Assembly (NCBI GenBank): GCA_035388825.1
Contig: DAOOQQ010000017.1
Coordinates: 1 to 64,000, forward strand
DNA from: MWAR01 sp035388825
GTDB lineage: Bacteria; Muiribacteriota; Ozemobacteria; Ozemobacterales; Ozemobacteraceae
Direction of reading: 5' to 3'
Length of the DNA stretch: 64,000 bases
The notes below the pieces were generated by a model. It was given only the letters and a program-made list of their open reading frames with translations, had not been told where the DNA came from and searched no databases. Both the position numbers and the translations under genes were made by a program. This document shows, in pieces, positions 8,420-17,244 of the stretch. How positions within the stretch are numbered: position 1 is the first letter of the stretch; each line of letters opens with the position of its first letter.

Positions 8420-9268
8420 TCACCGCTTCCCGACCGAGAGATGGAAGATCTCGCTGCCGTCGATCTTGAACCCCTTGATGATCTCCTGGCCTTTGGGGCC
8501 GACGAGCCAGTCGATGAAGGCGACGGCCAGGTCGGTTTTCGCCTGGGGAACCTTCGCGGCGTTCACGGCGATCACGCCGTAGGGGTTCTTGAGCTCCTCG
8601 GGCTTTTCGTAGACGACGGCCAGGTTCAGCTTGCTGCGCATCGAGAGCCAGGTGGCCCGATCCGTCAGCGTGTAGCCCTGCATTTCGTCGGCCATCTTGA
8701 GCGTCTCGGCCATTCCCTGCCCTGCCTCGACATACCAGGTGCCGGAGGGTTTGATGCCGACGGAGTTCCAGATGCCCAGCTCCCGCTCGTGCGTGCCGGA
8801 CTTGTCGGCACGGGAGATGAACCGCGTGGAGCCGCTGGCGATGCGGGCGAAAGCGGAGGAAGCGGCGGGAGCACCTTTGACGAGAGCTGCGTCGGATGCG
8901 GGGCCGACGATGACGAAATCGTTATACATCAAATCGTATGCATGAACGCCGAAGCCATCCGCGACGAACGCGTCTTCCAGCGACCTGGCGTGAACCATCA
9001 CCACGTCGGCATCGCCGTTCTTCGCGAGTTCGAGGGCGCGACCGGTGCCGACCGCGACAGCCTTGACCGTGATGCCGGAATCCTTCGCGTAGGCGGCGAG
9101 CAGCACGTCGAGCAGGCCGGTGGCCTGGGTCGAGGTCGTCGTGGCCAGGATGATCGTCCCGCTGGCGCGAACGGGAACGGCAGGGGCCTCGGCCGCAAAC
9201 ACGCTGCCGCAGGCGATCAGGCTGATGGCGAGGGTCAGAAGAACGAACGAAAGACGGATGTGCCGCAT
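8420..9268 (-). CDS. tupA: Tungstate/molybdate-type ABC substrate-binding protein
   Basis: A 282-residue periplasmic binding protein. After a signal peptide (FVLLTLAISLIACGSVFAA) comes the TupA-type opening ILATTTSTQATGLLDVLL. Further family-like blocks are VAVGTGRALELAKNGDADVVMVHA, YNDFVIVGP, FISRADKSGTHERE, and a C-terminal WLVGPKGQEIIKGF. These fit PstS-like/TupA proteins that bind tungstate or molybdate oxyanions. I start at 9268, where AAGGAG precedes the ATG; the frame stays open upstream but has no better start. No TupB permease or TupC ATPase is adjacent, which is odd for a transporter. It heads the seven-gene minus run and is directly followed by the SUOX-like cytochrome gene. Confidence 0.8.
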   Translation of the reverse strand: MRHIRLSFVLLTLAISLIACGSVFAAEAPAVPVRASGTIILATTTSTQATGLLDVLLAAYAKDSGITVKAVAVGTGRALELAKNGDADVVMVHARSLEDAFVADGFGVHAYDLMYNDFVIVGPASDAALVKGAPAASSAFARIASGSTRFISRADKSGTHERELGIWNSVGIKPSGTWYVEAGQGMAETLKMADEMQGYTLTDRATWLSMRSKLNLAVVYEKPEELKNPYGVIAVNAAKVPQAKTDLAVAFIDWLVGPKGQEIIKGFKIDGSEIFHLSVGKR

Positions 9269-9456
9269 GGTTTCTCCTTCGGAAATGAAGTCGTACAGCA
9301 GATACCATACCCGCAACCCTCTTGAACCTGCAAGCTCGGGATGCTTCCAATCCATCCGTGTTCTTGCACGGCGGCCCCGGGAGGGATACCATGAAGATGG
9401 GCTCCACAGATGAGCCGCCGGCAGCTCCATGCCAGTCGTGACAGAGGATATATACA

Positions 9457-12400
9457 ATGAACGATTCTTGTGTTTCCGATATTCCGAAACAGGATGCAGG
9501 CACCCCGGAAGAACCGGTGAAATCCGGGAAGGAAGAGCTCCGCAAGAGCGAGGAGCGGATCCGCCTCCTGCTCGAGCATACGGCCGAAGGATTTTGCATC
9601 ATCGATGAAGAGGGCGCCATCACGTTCGTCAATCCTGCCGGCCTGCGCCTGATCGGGTATGCCAGTCTCGACGAGGTGCTGGGAAAAATCGGCCACGACC
9701 TGTTCCATCACTCCCGCCCGGACGGCACCCCCTGCTCAAAAGACGATTGTAATATAAAGAAGTCTATGAAAGATGGGGTGGCCTGCCATTGTGACACCGA
9801 GGTGTTCTGGCGAAAGGATGGCGTCGCGTTCCCCGTCACCTACTCCTCCTCCCCCATTTTCCATTCCGGGAAGGTTGCCGGAGCGATCGTGTCATTCCGC
9901 GACATCAGCGCGAGAAGGATGGCCGAAGAGAAGGAACGGGCTTTTTTTGAGCATTCCAACGACGCCCTGGAAATCCTTTCCCGGGAAGAAGGAATCGTCC
10001 AGGCAAATCCGGCTGCCGCCAACATGTTCGGATTCGCATCTCCCGAGAAGCTTGTCGGGATGAAGGCTCATCTCTTCCCGATGTCTCCGGAGTTCCAGGC
10101 GGATGGGCGCACGTCGGCAGAGGCCGGCATGGGGTATATCAGCCGTGCGCTCGAAACACGCCGGACGATACGATTCGATTGGCTGCATCGTCGCCTCAAC
10201 GGGGAGGTGTTTCCCACCGAGGTGACGCTGGTGCCGATCTTCCTTCATGGGAAAGCGGTTCTCATCACCAGTCAGCGCGACCTGACGGATAGAAACGAGG
10301 CGCGGGAACGGCTTGCCAGGGCGAACTTCCTTGCCGACAATGCCATGGAGCTGACGAAGTCGGGATACTGGCACATTCCCCTGGATGGCTCGGGATACTG
10401 TAATGCTTCGGAGCAGGTGGTGAAAATCTATGGTGACTTCCCGAAGCCGGGGCTGCGGTACCATCTCGAACGGGAATGGCTCGCCAATCTCGAAGCTGCC
10501 GATCCGGAGCTGGCCCGGAAAACGCGAGAGATGTTCCACGGGGTGATCGAGGGGCGTTATCCGAAATTCGATATCGTCTACGCCTACAAACGCCCGGTCG
10601 ATGGCAGGATCATCTGGATACACGCCCTGGGATACCTGACGAAGAATGCCCATGGCCAGCCGACGGATTTGTTTGGGGTGAGCCAGGATGTCACCGATCA
10701 GGTGATAGCGCAGCGGGATCTGAGCGAAAGCCGCGAACGGCTCGATCTTGCGCTGCAGGGGGCCCGGCTGGGCCTCTGGGACTGGCGGGTCGATGCGGAG
10801 GAAATGATCACCAACGAGATCTGGGCGGAAATGCTCGGGTATACCTCGCGTGAACTCGAGGCGCTCAGCGGCAAAAGCTCGAAACGCTGGGAAGCGCTTG
10901 TCCACCCGGATGATTTCGAGCGGGTCTGGCAGATGGGCCGCGATCATCTGGCCGGGAAGACTCCGGAATACCGCTGTGAGCTGCGCATGAAGACCAAAAG
11001 CGGTGCCTGGAAATGGATTCTCAACATCGCCCGGTGCGTCGAGCGGGATGCAAACGGCCAGGGGCGCCGGATGGTGGGAATCCACATGGATCTCGATCCG
11101 CAGAAGCAGGTCGAGTCGGCCCTGTCAGCCGCCAAGGAGATGGCCGAGTCGGCCACCAGGGCAAAATCGAGTTTTCTTGCCAACATGTCCCACGAGATCC
11201 GGACCCCGATGAACGCAATCCTCGGCATGTCGCGGCTCGCCCTGCAGACCAATCTGGACGCCCAGCAGCGCAATTATATCGAGAAGGTGCATCGTGCCGC
11301 CGAGAACCTGATGGGCATCATCAACGACATTCTCGATTTTTCGAAGATCGAGGCCGGAAAGCTCGCTCTCGAGAAAACCGACTTCTGGCTCGACGACGTG
11401 TTTGATAATATCGCAAGTCTTATAGATCTGAAGGCGGAAGGGAAGGGGATCGAGTTCCTGTTCAAGCCATGCCCGGATGTCCCGAACGGCCTCGTGGGCG
11501 ACCCTCTGCGCCTGGGCCAGGTGCTGCTCAACCTCGGCAATAATGCCGTGAAATTCACCGAGCGGGGGGAAATCATCATCGGCGTTGATTCCAGGCCGAT
11601 CGACGAGACTTCCGCGGAGTTCCATTTCTGGGTGAAGGATACCGGGATCGGGATGACGCCGGAGCAGCAGGCGAACCTGTTCCAATCGTTCAACCAGGCC
11701 GACGTCTCGACGACGCGGAAATACGGCGGATCCGGGCTTGGCCTGGCGATTTCCAAGCATTTCGTCGAGCTGATGGGCGGCCGCATCTGGGTGGAAAGCG
11801 AGCCGGGCAGGGGATCGACGTTCCATTTCACCGTGCGAATGGGAACCCAGACGAACCAGCGTCGCCGGACCGCCTTCACGGCTGATGAGCTGGCGGGGCT
11901 GCATGTGCTCGTCGTGGACGACAATGCGAACGCCCGGGAGATTCTGTCGACGATCGCCTCCGGCCTGCATCTTCGCGTCGATGCCGCCGAGAACGGGTTT
12001 CGCGCGATCGAGATGATCGAGCGTCTGGCGGAACAGCGACGGTCGTATGATCTCATCCTGATGGATTGGATGATGCCCGGCATGAACGGCGTCGAGTGCG
12101 CGCATCGGATCCGAACCTCGCATCTCGACAAGGCGCCGGTCGTGATCATGGTGACGTCCTACGGGCGGGACGACGTTCGCACGGATGCCGAGCGGGTGGG
12201 GGTTCCTGCCCTCAAGATCATGAGCAAGCCGGTGACGCCTTCGGTCCTGCTGAACTCGATTGGGGAGCTGATGGGGCGCCGCCCAGCGACCGTCGAGCCC
12301 CGGTCGAAGGATTGGAGCGAAACCCTCACGAACAATATGGCGAAGCTTGGCGGGGCCAGGATTCTGCTGGTTGAAGACAACGTGATGAACCAGGAACTTG

Positions 12401-13368
12401 CCGTGGAGCTGCTTCGTCAGTCCGGAATGAGTTCGGTCGTCGCCGGAACGGGCCGCGAAGCCCTCGATATCCTGGCGAGGGACGGCCGGTTCGACGGCAT
12501 CCTGATGGACTGTCAGATGCCGGTGATGGACGGGTATGAGGCAACCCGGGAAATCAGGAAGATGCCGGCATTCCGGGAGATCCCGATCATCGCCATGACC
12601 GCCAACGCCATGGTCGGCGACCGGGAAAAGGTGCTGGCGGCGGGGATGAACGATCATATTGCCAAGCCGCTGATGGTTCAGGCGATGTTCGCCGTGATGG
12701 CACGATGGATCACCCCCGGAACCCGGGTTGCCGTGCCGGCTCCGGCGGTGGCTTCGTCCGAGACGGGGTTCCCGCCCCTTTCCGGAATCGATGTGCGCCG
12801 CGGCCTCGCGACGGTCATGGGGAATGCCAAAGTATACCGATCATTATTGATGAGATTCCGGGAGTCGAACAGGCAGTTCCGGACACAATTCTGCCAGGCC
12901 TGGAAGGAAGATGGTTCGGTGGCGGCTGTCCGCTGTGCCCACACGCTGAAGGGGACCGCGGCCAATATCGGCGCATCCGGCGTCCAGGATCGTGCCGCGA
13001 AGCTGGAACGGGCATGCGGGGCCGGGGCTGCGCCGGAAACGATCGATGCGCTGCTCGAGGACGTCGTGGCCGAACTCTTCCGTGTGGAGAAAGAGCTGGA
13101 GAAGATCCGGGAGGAGCCGGGGGATCGGCCAGAGCCTGTCGGACCCGCGGATGAATCGGCCCTCACCGAAACATGCGACCGCTTGCGGCGCCTGCTCGAG
13201 GATTCCGACGCGATGGCGTGCAGTCTCATCGACGAGACGAATGGCCTCCTCCGCGCGGCGTTTCCGCAGGGATTCCCCGAGCTGGCCGATGCCATCCGTT
13301 CCTACGATTTCGACAAGGCCCTGGGGGTTCTCGACGGCCTGCTCAAGGCTCGGAGAAGCGTTCCCTGA
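9457..13368 (+). CDS. Hybrid sensor histidine kinase (four PAS, HisKA, HATPase, two REC, Hpt)
   Basis: A 1303-residue cytoplasmic phosphorelay protein with no membrane helix seen. Four PAS units fill roughly residues 25-150, 155-285, 290-415 and 420-545. HisKA carries the phospho-accepting H579 (NMSHEIRTPMNAI). HATPase spans about 680-800 (KYGGSGLGLAISKHFVELMGG). Receiver 1 starts near 814 (VLVVDDN; phospho-site D870 in MDWMMPG). Receiver 2 starts near 967 (ILLVEDN; D1018 in MDCQMPVMDG). An Hpt domain has H1162 in AHTLKGTAANIG. It thus carries all steps of an internal relay. The start has an AGAGGA site. It converges on the RsbW-like gene with one base between stops. The separate receiver at 13.9 kb is a likely output. 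Confidence 0.92.
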   Translation: MNDSCVSDIPKQDAGTPEEPVKSGKEELRKSEERIRLLLEHTAEGFCIIDEEGAITFVNPAGLRLIGYASLDEVLGKIGHDLFHHSRPDGTPCSKDDCNIKKSMKDGVACHCDTEVFWRKDGVAFPVTYSSSPIFHSGKVAGAIVSFRDISARRMAEEKERAFFEHSNDALEILSREEGIVQANPAAANMFGFASPEKLVGMKAHLFPMSPEFQADGRTSAEAGMGYISRALETRRTIRFDWLHRRLNGEVFPTEVTLVPIFLHGKAVLITSQRDLTDRNEARERLARANFLADNAMELTKSGYWHIPLDGSGYCNASEQVVKIYGDFPKPGLRYHLEREWLANLEAADPELARKTREMFHGVIEGRYPKFDIVYAYKRPVDGRIIWIHALGYLTKNAHGQPTDLFGVSQDVTDQVIAQRDLSESRERLDLALQGARLGLWDWRVDAEEMITNEIWAEMLGYTSRELEALSGKSSKRWEALVHPDDFERVWQMGRDHLAGKTPEYRCELRMKTKSGAWKWILNIARCVERDANGQGRRMVGIHMDLDPQKQVESALSAAKEMAESATRAKSSFLANMSHEIRTPMNAILGMSRLALQTNLDAQQRNYIEKVHRAAENLMGIINDILDFSKIEAGKLALEKTDFWLDDVFDNIASLIDLKAEGKGIEFLFKPCPDVPNGLVGDPLRLGQVLLNLGNNAVKFTERGEIIIGVDSRPIDETSAEFHFWVKDTGIGMTPEQQANLFQSFNQADVSTTRKYGGSGLGLAISKHFVELMGGRIWVESEPGRGSTFHFTVRMGTQTNQRRRTAFTADELAGLHVLVVDDNANAREILSTIASGLHLRVDAAENGFRAIEMIERLAEQRRSYDLILMDWMMPGMNGVECAHRIRTSHLDKAPVVIMVTSYGRDDVRTDAERVGVPALKIMSKPVTPSVLLNSIGELMGRRPATVEPRSKDWSETLTNNMAKLGGARILLVEDNVMNQELAVELLRQSGMSSVVAGTGREALDILARDGRFDGILMDCQMPVMDGYEATREIRKMPAFREIPIIAMTANAMVGDREKVLAAGMNDHIAKPLMVQAMFAVMARWITPGTRVAVPAPAVASSETGFPPLSGIDVRRGLATVMGNAKVYRSLLMRFRESNRQFRTQFCQAWKEDGSVAAVRCAHTLKGTAANIGASGVQDRAAKLERACGAGAAPETIDALLEDVVAELFRVEKELEKIREEPGDRPEPVGPADESALTETCDRLRRLLEDSDAMACSLIDETNGLLRAAFPQGFPELADAIRSYDFDKALGVLDGLLKARRSVP

Positions 13369-13369
13369 T

Positions 13370-13846
13370 TCAGGTCGCGGGGAGGCTCTTGCGGAGAGAC
13401 ACCTGGTTCCCCCGTCCGAAGTAGGAAACGGCATCGAAGTTCAGGCGGGTCAGCAGGATTCCCCGGCCGTGCGTGGAAAGGAGATTTGCCGGATCGTTCG
13501 GGTCGGGCACGCTCTGCCAGTCGAATCCCGCCCCCTCGTCGGAGATGATCCATTCACACTGTGCGCCGTCCATCTGAAAGCGGATGTCGACGTGCCGCTC
13601 CTTGCGTGACGGATCGGCCATGCGTTCGGAAATCAGCCGTTCGAAGGCAGAGGGGTCGCCGTCGAGCGCCGCTGTTTTCTCGTCATACGTGATGCCGAGA
13701 TTGCCGTGTTCTATGGCGTTGCGAATGATTTCGATCAGGCCGAGACGGATGCCGAGACGCTCTGCCGGACGAATCCTGCCCTCGGTTTCCTGCATCAGGC
13801 GATCGGCGACTTTTCCGACGATCTCCGGAACGTTGCCAACCTGCAT
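13370..13846 (-). CDS. RsbW-like ATP-binding (HATPase) regulator
   Basis: About 158 residues forming a stand-alone GHKL ATPase of the anti-sigma type. The N-box is EIIRNAIEHGNLGI, the G1 box DEGAGFDW, and a glycine-rich lid (STHGRGILLTRL) precedes the last strand. There is no dimerisation or receiver domain, as in RsbW/SpoIIAB. The partner would be an STAS anti-anti-sigma protein or a sigma factor, none of which is in the window; a PP2C phosphatase is, at 5.7-7.6 kb. The ATG at 13846 is preferred over an earlier TTG, though no strong ribosome site is visible. It follows the single-domain receiver gene, so receiver phosphorylation could feed into this switch. Confidence 0.78.
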   Translation of the reverse strand: MQVGNVPEIVGKVADRLMQETEGRIRPAERLGIRLGLIEIIRNAIEHGNLGITYDEKTAALDGDPSAFERLISERMADPSRKERHVDIRFQMDGAQCEWIISDEGAGFDWQSVPDPNDPANLLSTHGRGILLTRLNFDAVSYFGRGNQVSLRKSLPAT

Positions 13847-13866
13847 CTGCAACTGCCGCTGGAGAA

Positions 13867-14280
13867 TCAGGCGAGCACCTCCCGCTCCTCCGAGCGGGAG
13901 GCGATCACATCCGCGTATTTCCGGAGCGCAGACGTGATGTCCCCGAGCGCGATCGGCTTCACGAGATAATCGTTGGCCCGGAGCCGCAGGGCTTTCAGGG
14001 TGAATTCGGCGGCTCCGAACGCCGTCGTCATGATGACCACGGCCGTGTGGGAGCGTTCCCGGATACGCTCCAGCATCTGAAGACCATCCATGACCGGCAT
14101 GGAAATATCTGAAAATACAATATCAGGTTGAATAATATCAAAAAGCTTCAACCCCGCGGCTCCGGTCCCGGCTTCGAACACCTCGTGCCCTTCCCTTGCC
14201 GCCAGGGTCGTGATGATCAGTCGGGATGGCTCGTCGTCGTCCACGACGAGGATTTTCAGTTTTCCAGGCTGTCTGTCCAT
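13867..14280 (-). CDS. Single-domain response regulator
   Basis: 137 residues forming one CheY-like receiver. Visible are the acidic pocket (VVDDDEPS), the phospho-accepting Asp in FSDISMPVMDG, the conserved Thr (MTTAFGAAE) and the Lys in LVKPI. No output domain follows, so it works by protein contact, as CheY or Spo0F do. A strong GGAGAGGA site precedes the ATG. It sits between the REC-kinase-REC gene (16 bases upstream) and the RsbW-like ATPase gene (about 20 bases downstream), suggesting one transcript. The middle of the gene has a run of A/T-ending codons (about 14105-14145) unlike its flanks. Confidence 0.88.
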   Translation of the reverse strand: MDRQPGKLKILVVDDDEPSRLIITTLAAREGHEVFEAGTGAAGLKLFDIIQPDIVFSDISMPVMDGLQMLERIRERSHTAVVIMTTAFGAAEFTLKALRLRANDYLVKPIALGDITSALRKYADVIASRSEEREVLA

Positions 14281-14296
14281 GGCGATCCTCTCCTGC

Positions 14297-15826
14297 TCAG
14301 GTGAGATCCTTCATCCGGTCGAGGAGGGACTCGATCCTGCTCTTCATGATGTCAGTCGAGAGCGGCTTCATGACGATTTCCTGAATGCCCGGCCGCGTCG
14401 GAATCTTTTCCTCGACCCGGCGGACATCGGATGCCATCACGATGATGGGAAGCTCCCCGTAGTTGGGCGCGGACCGGACCCAGGCGATGAACTCCTCGCC
14501 TCTGATGCCGGGGATGAGCCAGTCGCAGATGATGAGCTGGACCGGCGGGTTGTTGAGCAGGGCGGCCCTGGCCTCGGCGGCATCCCTGGCTTGCAGGATG
14601 CGGTGCAGCCCCAGGCTGCGCAGGAGCTGCCGGATGGTGAACAGGACCATGTCGTTGCTGTCGATGAGGAGAACGCTCAGCTCGTCCATGCCCCGCTGAT
14701 GCCGGTCGCGGGGGCTGGTGCCGGAGAATTCGATGATGATCGTCGTTCCCGAAGCCTCGTCAGTGGTGAACTTCATCACCCCGCCCATTGCTCCGGCCAT
14801 GAGTCGGGCCGAGTAACAGCCAAGGCCCGTTCCTCCCGCCTTGCCGTGGGTGGCGTATTTCTGCAGGAACGTCTCCCGGATTTCGATGGGAATGACCCCC
14901 GGATTATGAATGGAAACACGGGGAATCGGCTTCTCGTCGAATGCGACCGTGACGCTCCCCCCGACGGGACATGCTTCGGCAGCGTTCTTGACGAGATTCG
15001 CCAGCATCGAGTAACAGAGCGTTTCATCCCCCGGAAGCAGGAAGCTGCCGTATTCTTCCGCCCCCGCCCCGTTCGCCATGAATCGGATCCCTGCCGATTT
15101 GGCGATCAGGAGCTCGCTCAACTCGAAGCGGATCTGGCGGGAGATTTTCAACAGATCCACCGGGACCGGGTGAAGGTCGTAGGTGCCCGATTCCAGCCGG
15201 AACAGGTCCAGGGATTTGTTGATCATCTCGTGCATTCGTCGGCCGGATTTCTCCATCATTCCAACGGCCTCCAGGACATCCGGGGGAAGGTCGCTGCGGG
15301 TTTTCAGGAGGGATGGTATCCCGATGAAGGCGGTCAGAGGGGCTTTCAGATCGTGCCGCATGATCCGGTCGACCTGGTCCCGGAGCCTGGCGTTTTCGGT
15401 CAGGATATCGTTCTGGCGCTCGAGGTCGCGCATCGCCTGGCGGAGGGCGAGATGCGTGGCGACCCGGGCTTCGGTGATGCGAGGAATAATAGGTTTTGCT
15501 ATATAGTCAACCGCTCCGGTCATGAAGCCTTTCTCCTCGTCAACGACCTCGTCCTTTGCCGTGACGAAGATGACCGGGATGTTCCGCGTCCTGTCGTGGG
15601 CTTTCAGATGTGCGCAGACCTCGTAGCCGTCCATGCCGGGCATCATGATGTCCAGAAGAATCAGGTCGGGCGGATCGTCTCCGGTTGCGATCGACAGGGC
15701 TTTTGCGCCGGAGGTCGCCACTTTGATGCGGTAACTGCGGGAGAGAATCCCGCGAAGCACTTCGATGTTGTCCGGAATATCGTCGACGACCAGGATTGTC
15801 TTCTTCGTTTCCATGGCGTTCGCCAT
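14297..15826 (-). CDS. REC-histidine kinase-REC protein
   Basis: 509 residues. An N-terminal receiver (ILVVDDIPDN, LLDIMMPGMDG, FVTAKDE, YIAKPI) spans about 8-125. A coiled linker leads to a HisKA-like helix with the acceptor His in RIMRHDLKAPLTAFIG. The HATPase has N-box NLVKNAAEACP and G boxes HGKAGGTGLGCYSARL. A C-terminal receiver (VLLIDSNDM, ICDWLIPGIRG, VMKPLS) ends the protein. It is soluble and has no sensor domain, so input presumably comes by phosphotransfer to the first receiver, for example from the hybrid kinase across the junction. GGGAGG precedes the ATG. It is the first gene of a three-gene minus unit with the receiver and RsbW-like genes. Confidence 0.9.
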   Translation of the reverse strand: MANAMETKKTILVVDDIPDNIEVLRGILSRSYRIKVATSGAKALSIATGDDPPDLILLDIMMPGMDGYEVCAHLKAHDRTRNIPVIFVTAKDEVVDEEKGFMTGAVDYIAKPIIPRITEARVATHLALRQAMRDLERQNDILTENARLRDQVDRIMRHDLKAPLTAFIGIPSLLKTRSDLPPDVLEAVGMMEKSGRRMHEMINKSLDLFRLESGTYDLHPVPVDLLKISRQIRFELSELLIAKSAGIRFMANGAGAEEYGSFLLPGDETLCYSMLANLVKNAAEACPVGGSVTVAFDEKPIPRVSIHNPGVIPIEIRETFLQKYATHGKAGGTGLGCYSARLMAGAMGGVMKFTTDEASGTTIIIEFSGTSPRDRHQRGMDELSVLLIDSNDMVLFTIRQLLRSLGLHRILQARDAAEARAALLNNPPVQLIICDWLIPGIRGEEFIAWVRSAPNYGELPIIVMASDVRRVEEKIPTRPGIQEIVMKPLSTDIMKSRIESLLDRMKDLT

Positions 15827-15961
15827 TCAGGCCTCCCGTCTCTTGTCTCGTTCTGGGAGCGGCGCCCATGCGCTGCATACCCTCCGGGGCCAGGCCGCAG
15901 CCAGAGGGCAGCCCTCGGAGGCTCTCACCCGTTCATGATACCACAGGCAACCGGGAGAATG

Positions 15962-15986
15962 AAAAAGCCCCGCCGTTTGGCGGGGC
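15962..15986 (-). terminator. Rho-independent terminator after the phosphatase gene
   Basis: A perfect 8-bp stem, GCCCCGCC / GGCGGGGC, with a four-base loop, followed on the minus strand by TTTTT. It lies 26 bases after the stop of the metallophosphatase gene and blocks read-through into the two-component unit. Confidence 0.85.
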
Positions 15987-16011
15987 CGGGGTGGAAACGG
16001 GGATAAACCGG

Positions 16012-17091
16012 TCAGTTGTCCGTGCCGGTGCGTGGGAGCTGCTCGTTCGCGGGAACGAGAACGGGCCGGCGCTGGGGGCGGGATCCGGGGCGCGGGGCGC
16101 GGCGGCCGGTTCCGGCGATCGAGAACAGCTTTACGGAAGGCCTGTCGGTATAGATCGCTTCGGCCGCGATGCCGCCGTCGGAGGTCGCGGTCATCACCAG
16201 GGCGCCGCCCTGGCTCTTTCCGTAGGCGGGGCACATGCCGATGTCGATGCCGATCAGCTCGTTATTCTTCACATTGATCTCGCCCTCGGTGCCCATGGCG
16301 CCGACGGTGTGACCGAACACCACGCCCCGGATGCCCATGATCTGGAGACTGCGTTCGATCAGCGTGGCGTCGTTCCACCAGTCGCGGTTCCAGAGGGGGC
16401 CCTTCTCATCCATGAAGATGCCGGCGTTGAAGTCGCCTTTCTCCATGTCGATCCGGAACCGGGTCGCGATCGCGGTGAGGCCCTGGGGTTCGGCCTGCAG
16501 CCCGCCGTGAACGAACATATACCCGTTGATGACCGCGAACAGCGGCCGGCGGCGGATCCAGGAGCCGTAGGTGCCCTCCGGGGAGATGGCCTGATGGAAA
16601 TCAAGGCCGGCTTTGGTGAACGAGTCGAGCGTGTTCTGATACCACTTCTGCTTGTGCGAGGTCAGGGTCTTGGCCCACTTCTCGACGGTGCCGTTGAGCA
16701 GCAGCGCCTCGTGGTTGCCGAACATCGGGAACACGTGGCCGCCGGCGGCGTCGGCCTGCTTCTCGAGGCTCATGACGGCATCGTAGACCTGCTTCGTGTT
16801 CTCGCCGCGGTCCGTCAGGTCACCCGTGAAGACCAGGACGTCTTTTCCGCCGGTCCAGGTCATCTCGAATCCATCCGGAGTGACGCGCTTCGCCATTCCG
16901 ACCGTTTCGAGCGTGTCCGCGAACTGCTTGAACGCGCCATGGATGTCCCCGACCGCGATCACCTTCGGTGCGAAGGGAACCATGACGCATGCCGGATCCC
17001 GGTTCCAGTCCCGCGCATCGAGAGCGGCGCCGAAGCTGCTGAACACGAGAAACAAAACGGCGATGAGCGAAATATATTTATTTTTATACAT
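16012..17091 (-). CDS. Secreted PPP-family (Shewanella-type) metallophosphatase
   Basis: About 359 residues. The start at 17091 puts a signal peptide (YISLIAVLFLVFSSFG) at the N-terminus; the open frame extends upstream but without a better start. All phosphoprotein-phosphatase metal motifs are present in order: GDIHG, GDLTDRGENT, GNHE, then HGG and GHT with conserved histidines. The arrangement matches the bacterial Shewanella-like PPP phosphatases rather than generic calcineurin esterases, and signal-bearing members are known in that group. The expected activity is metal-dependent phosphoester hydrolysis in the periplasm. The C-terminus is a short Arg/Pro-rich tail. A strong terminator follows. 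Upstream is a probable outer-membrane protein gene in the same direction, 153 bases away. Confidence 0.8.
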   Translation of the reverse strand: MYKNKYISLIAVLFLVFSSFGAALDARDWNRDPACVMVPFAPKVIAVGDIHGAFKQFADTLETVGMAKRVTPDGFEMTWTGGKDVLVFTGDLTDRGENTKQVYDAVMSLEKQADAAGGHVFPMFGNHEALLLNGTVEKWAKTLTSHKQKWYQNTLDSFTKAGLDFHQAISPEGTYGSWIRRRPLFAVINGYMFVHGGLQAEPQGLTAIATRFRIDMEKGDFNAGIFMDEKGPLWNRDWWNDATLIERSLQIMGIRGVVFGHTVGAMGTEGEINVKNNELIGIDIGMCPAYGKSQGGALVMTATSDGGIAAEAIYTDRPSVKLFSIAGTGRRAPRPGSRPQRRPVLVPANEQLPRTGTDN

Positions 17092-17244
17092 TCTTTCCCT
17101 GCCTCCATTCGATGAGAAGGTTTCCCTCCATGCTACGCGATTTTTCCCAAATTGGCGAGTCCCGGTTTTCCCGGAGATACTGCACCGAATACGAACCCGG
17201 TGGAGCGACACCGCTGCGATCCAGATGCAGCCCGGCCGCCTGTG

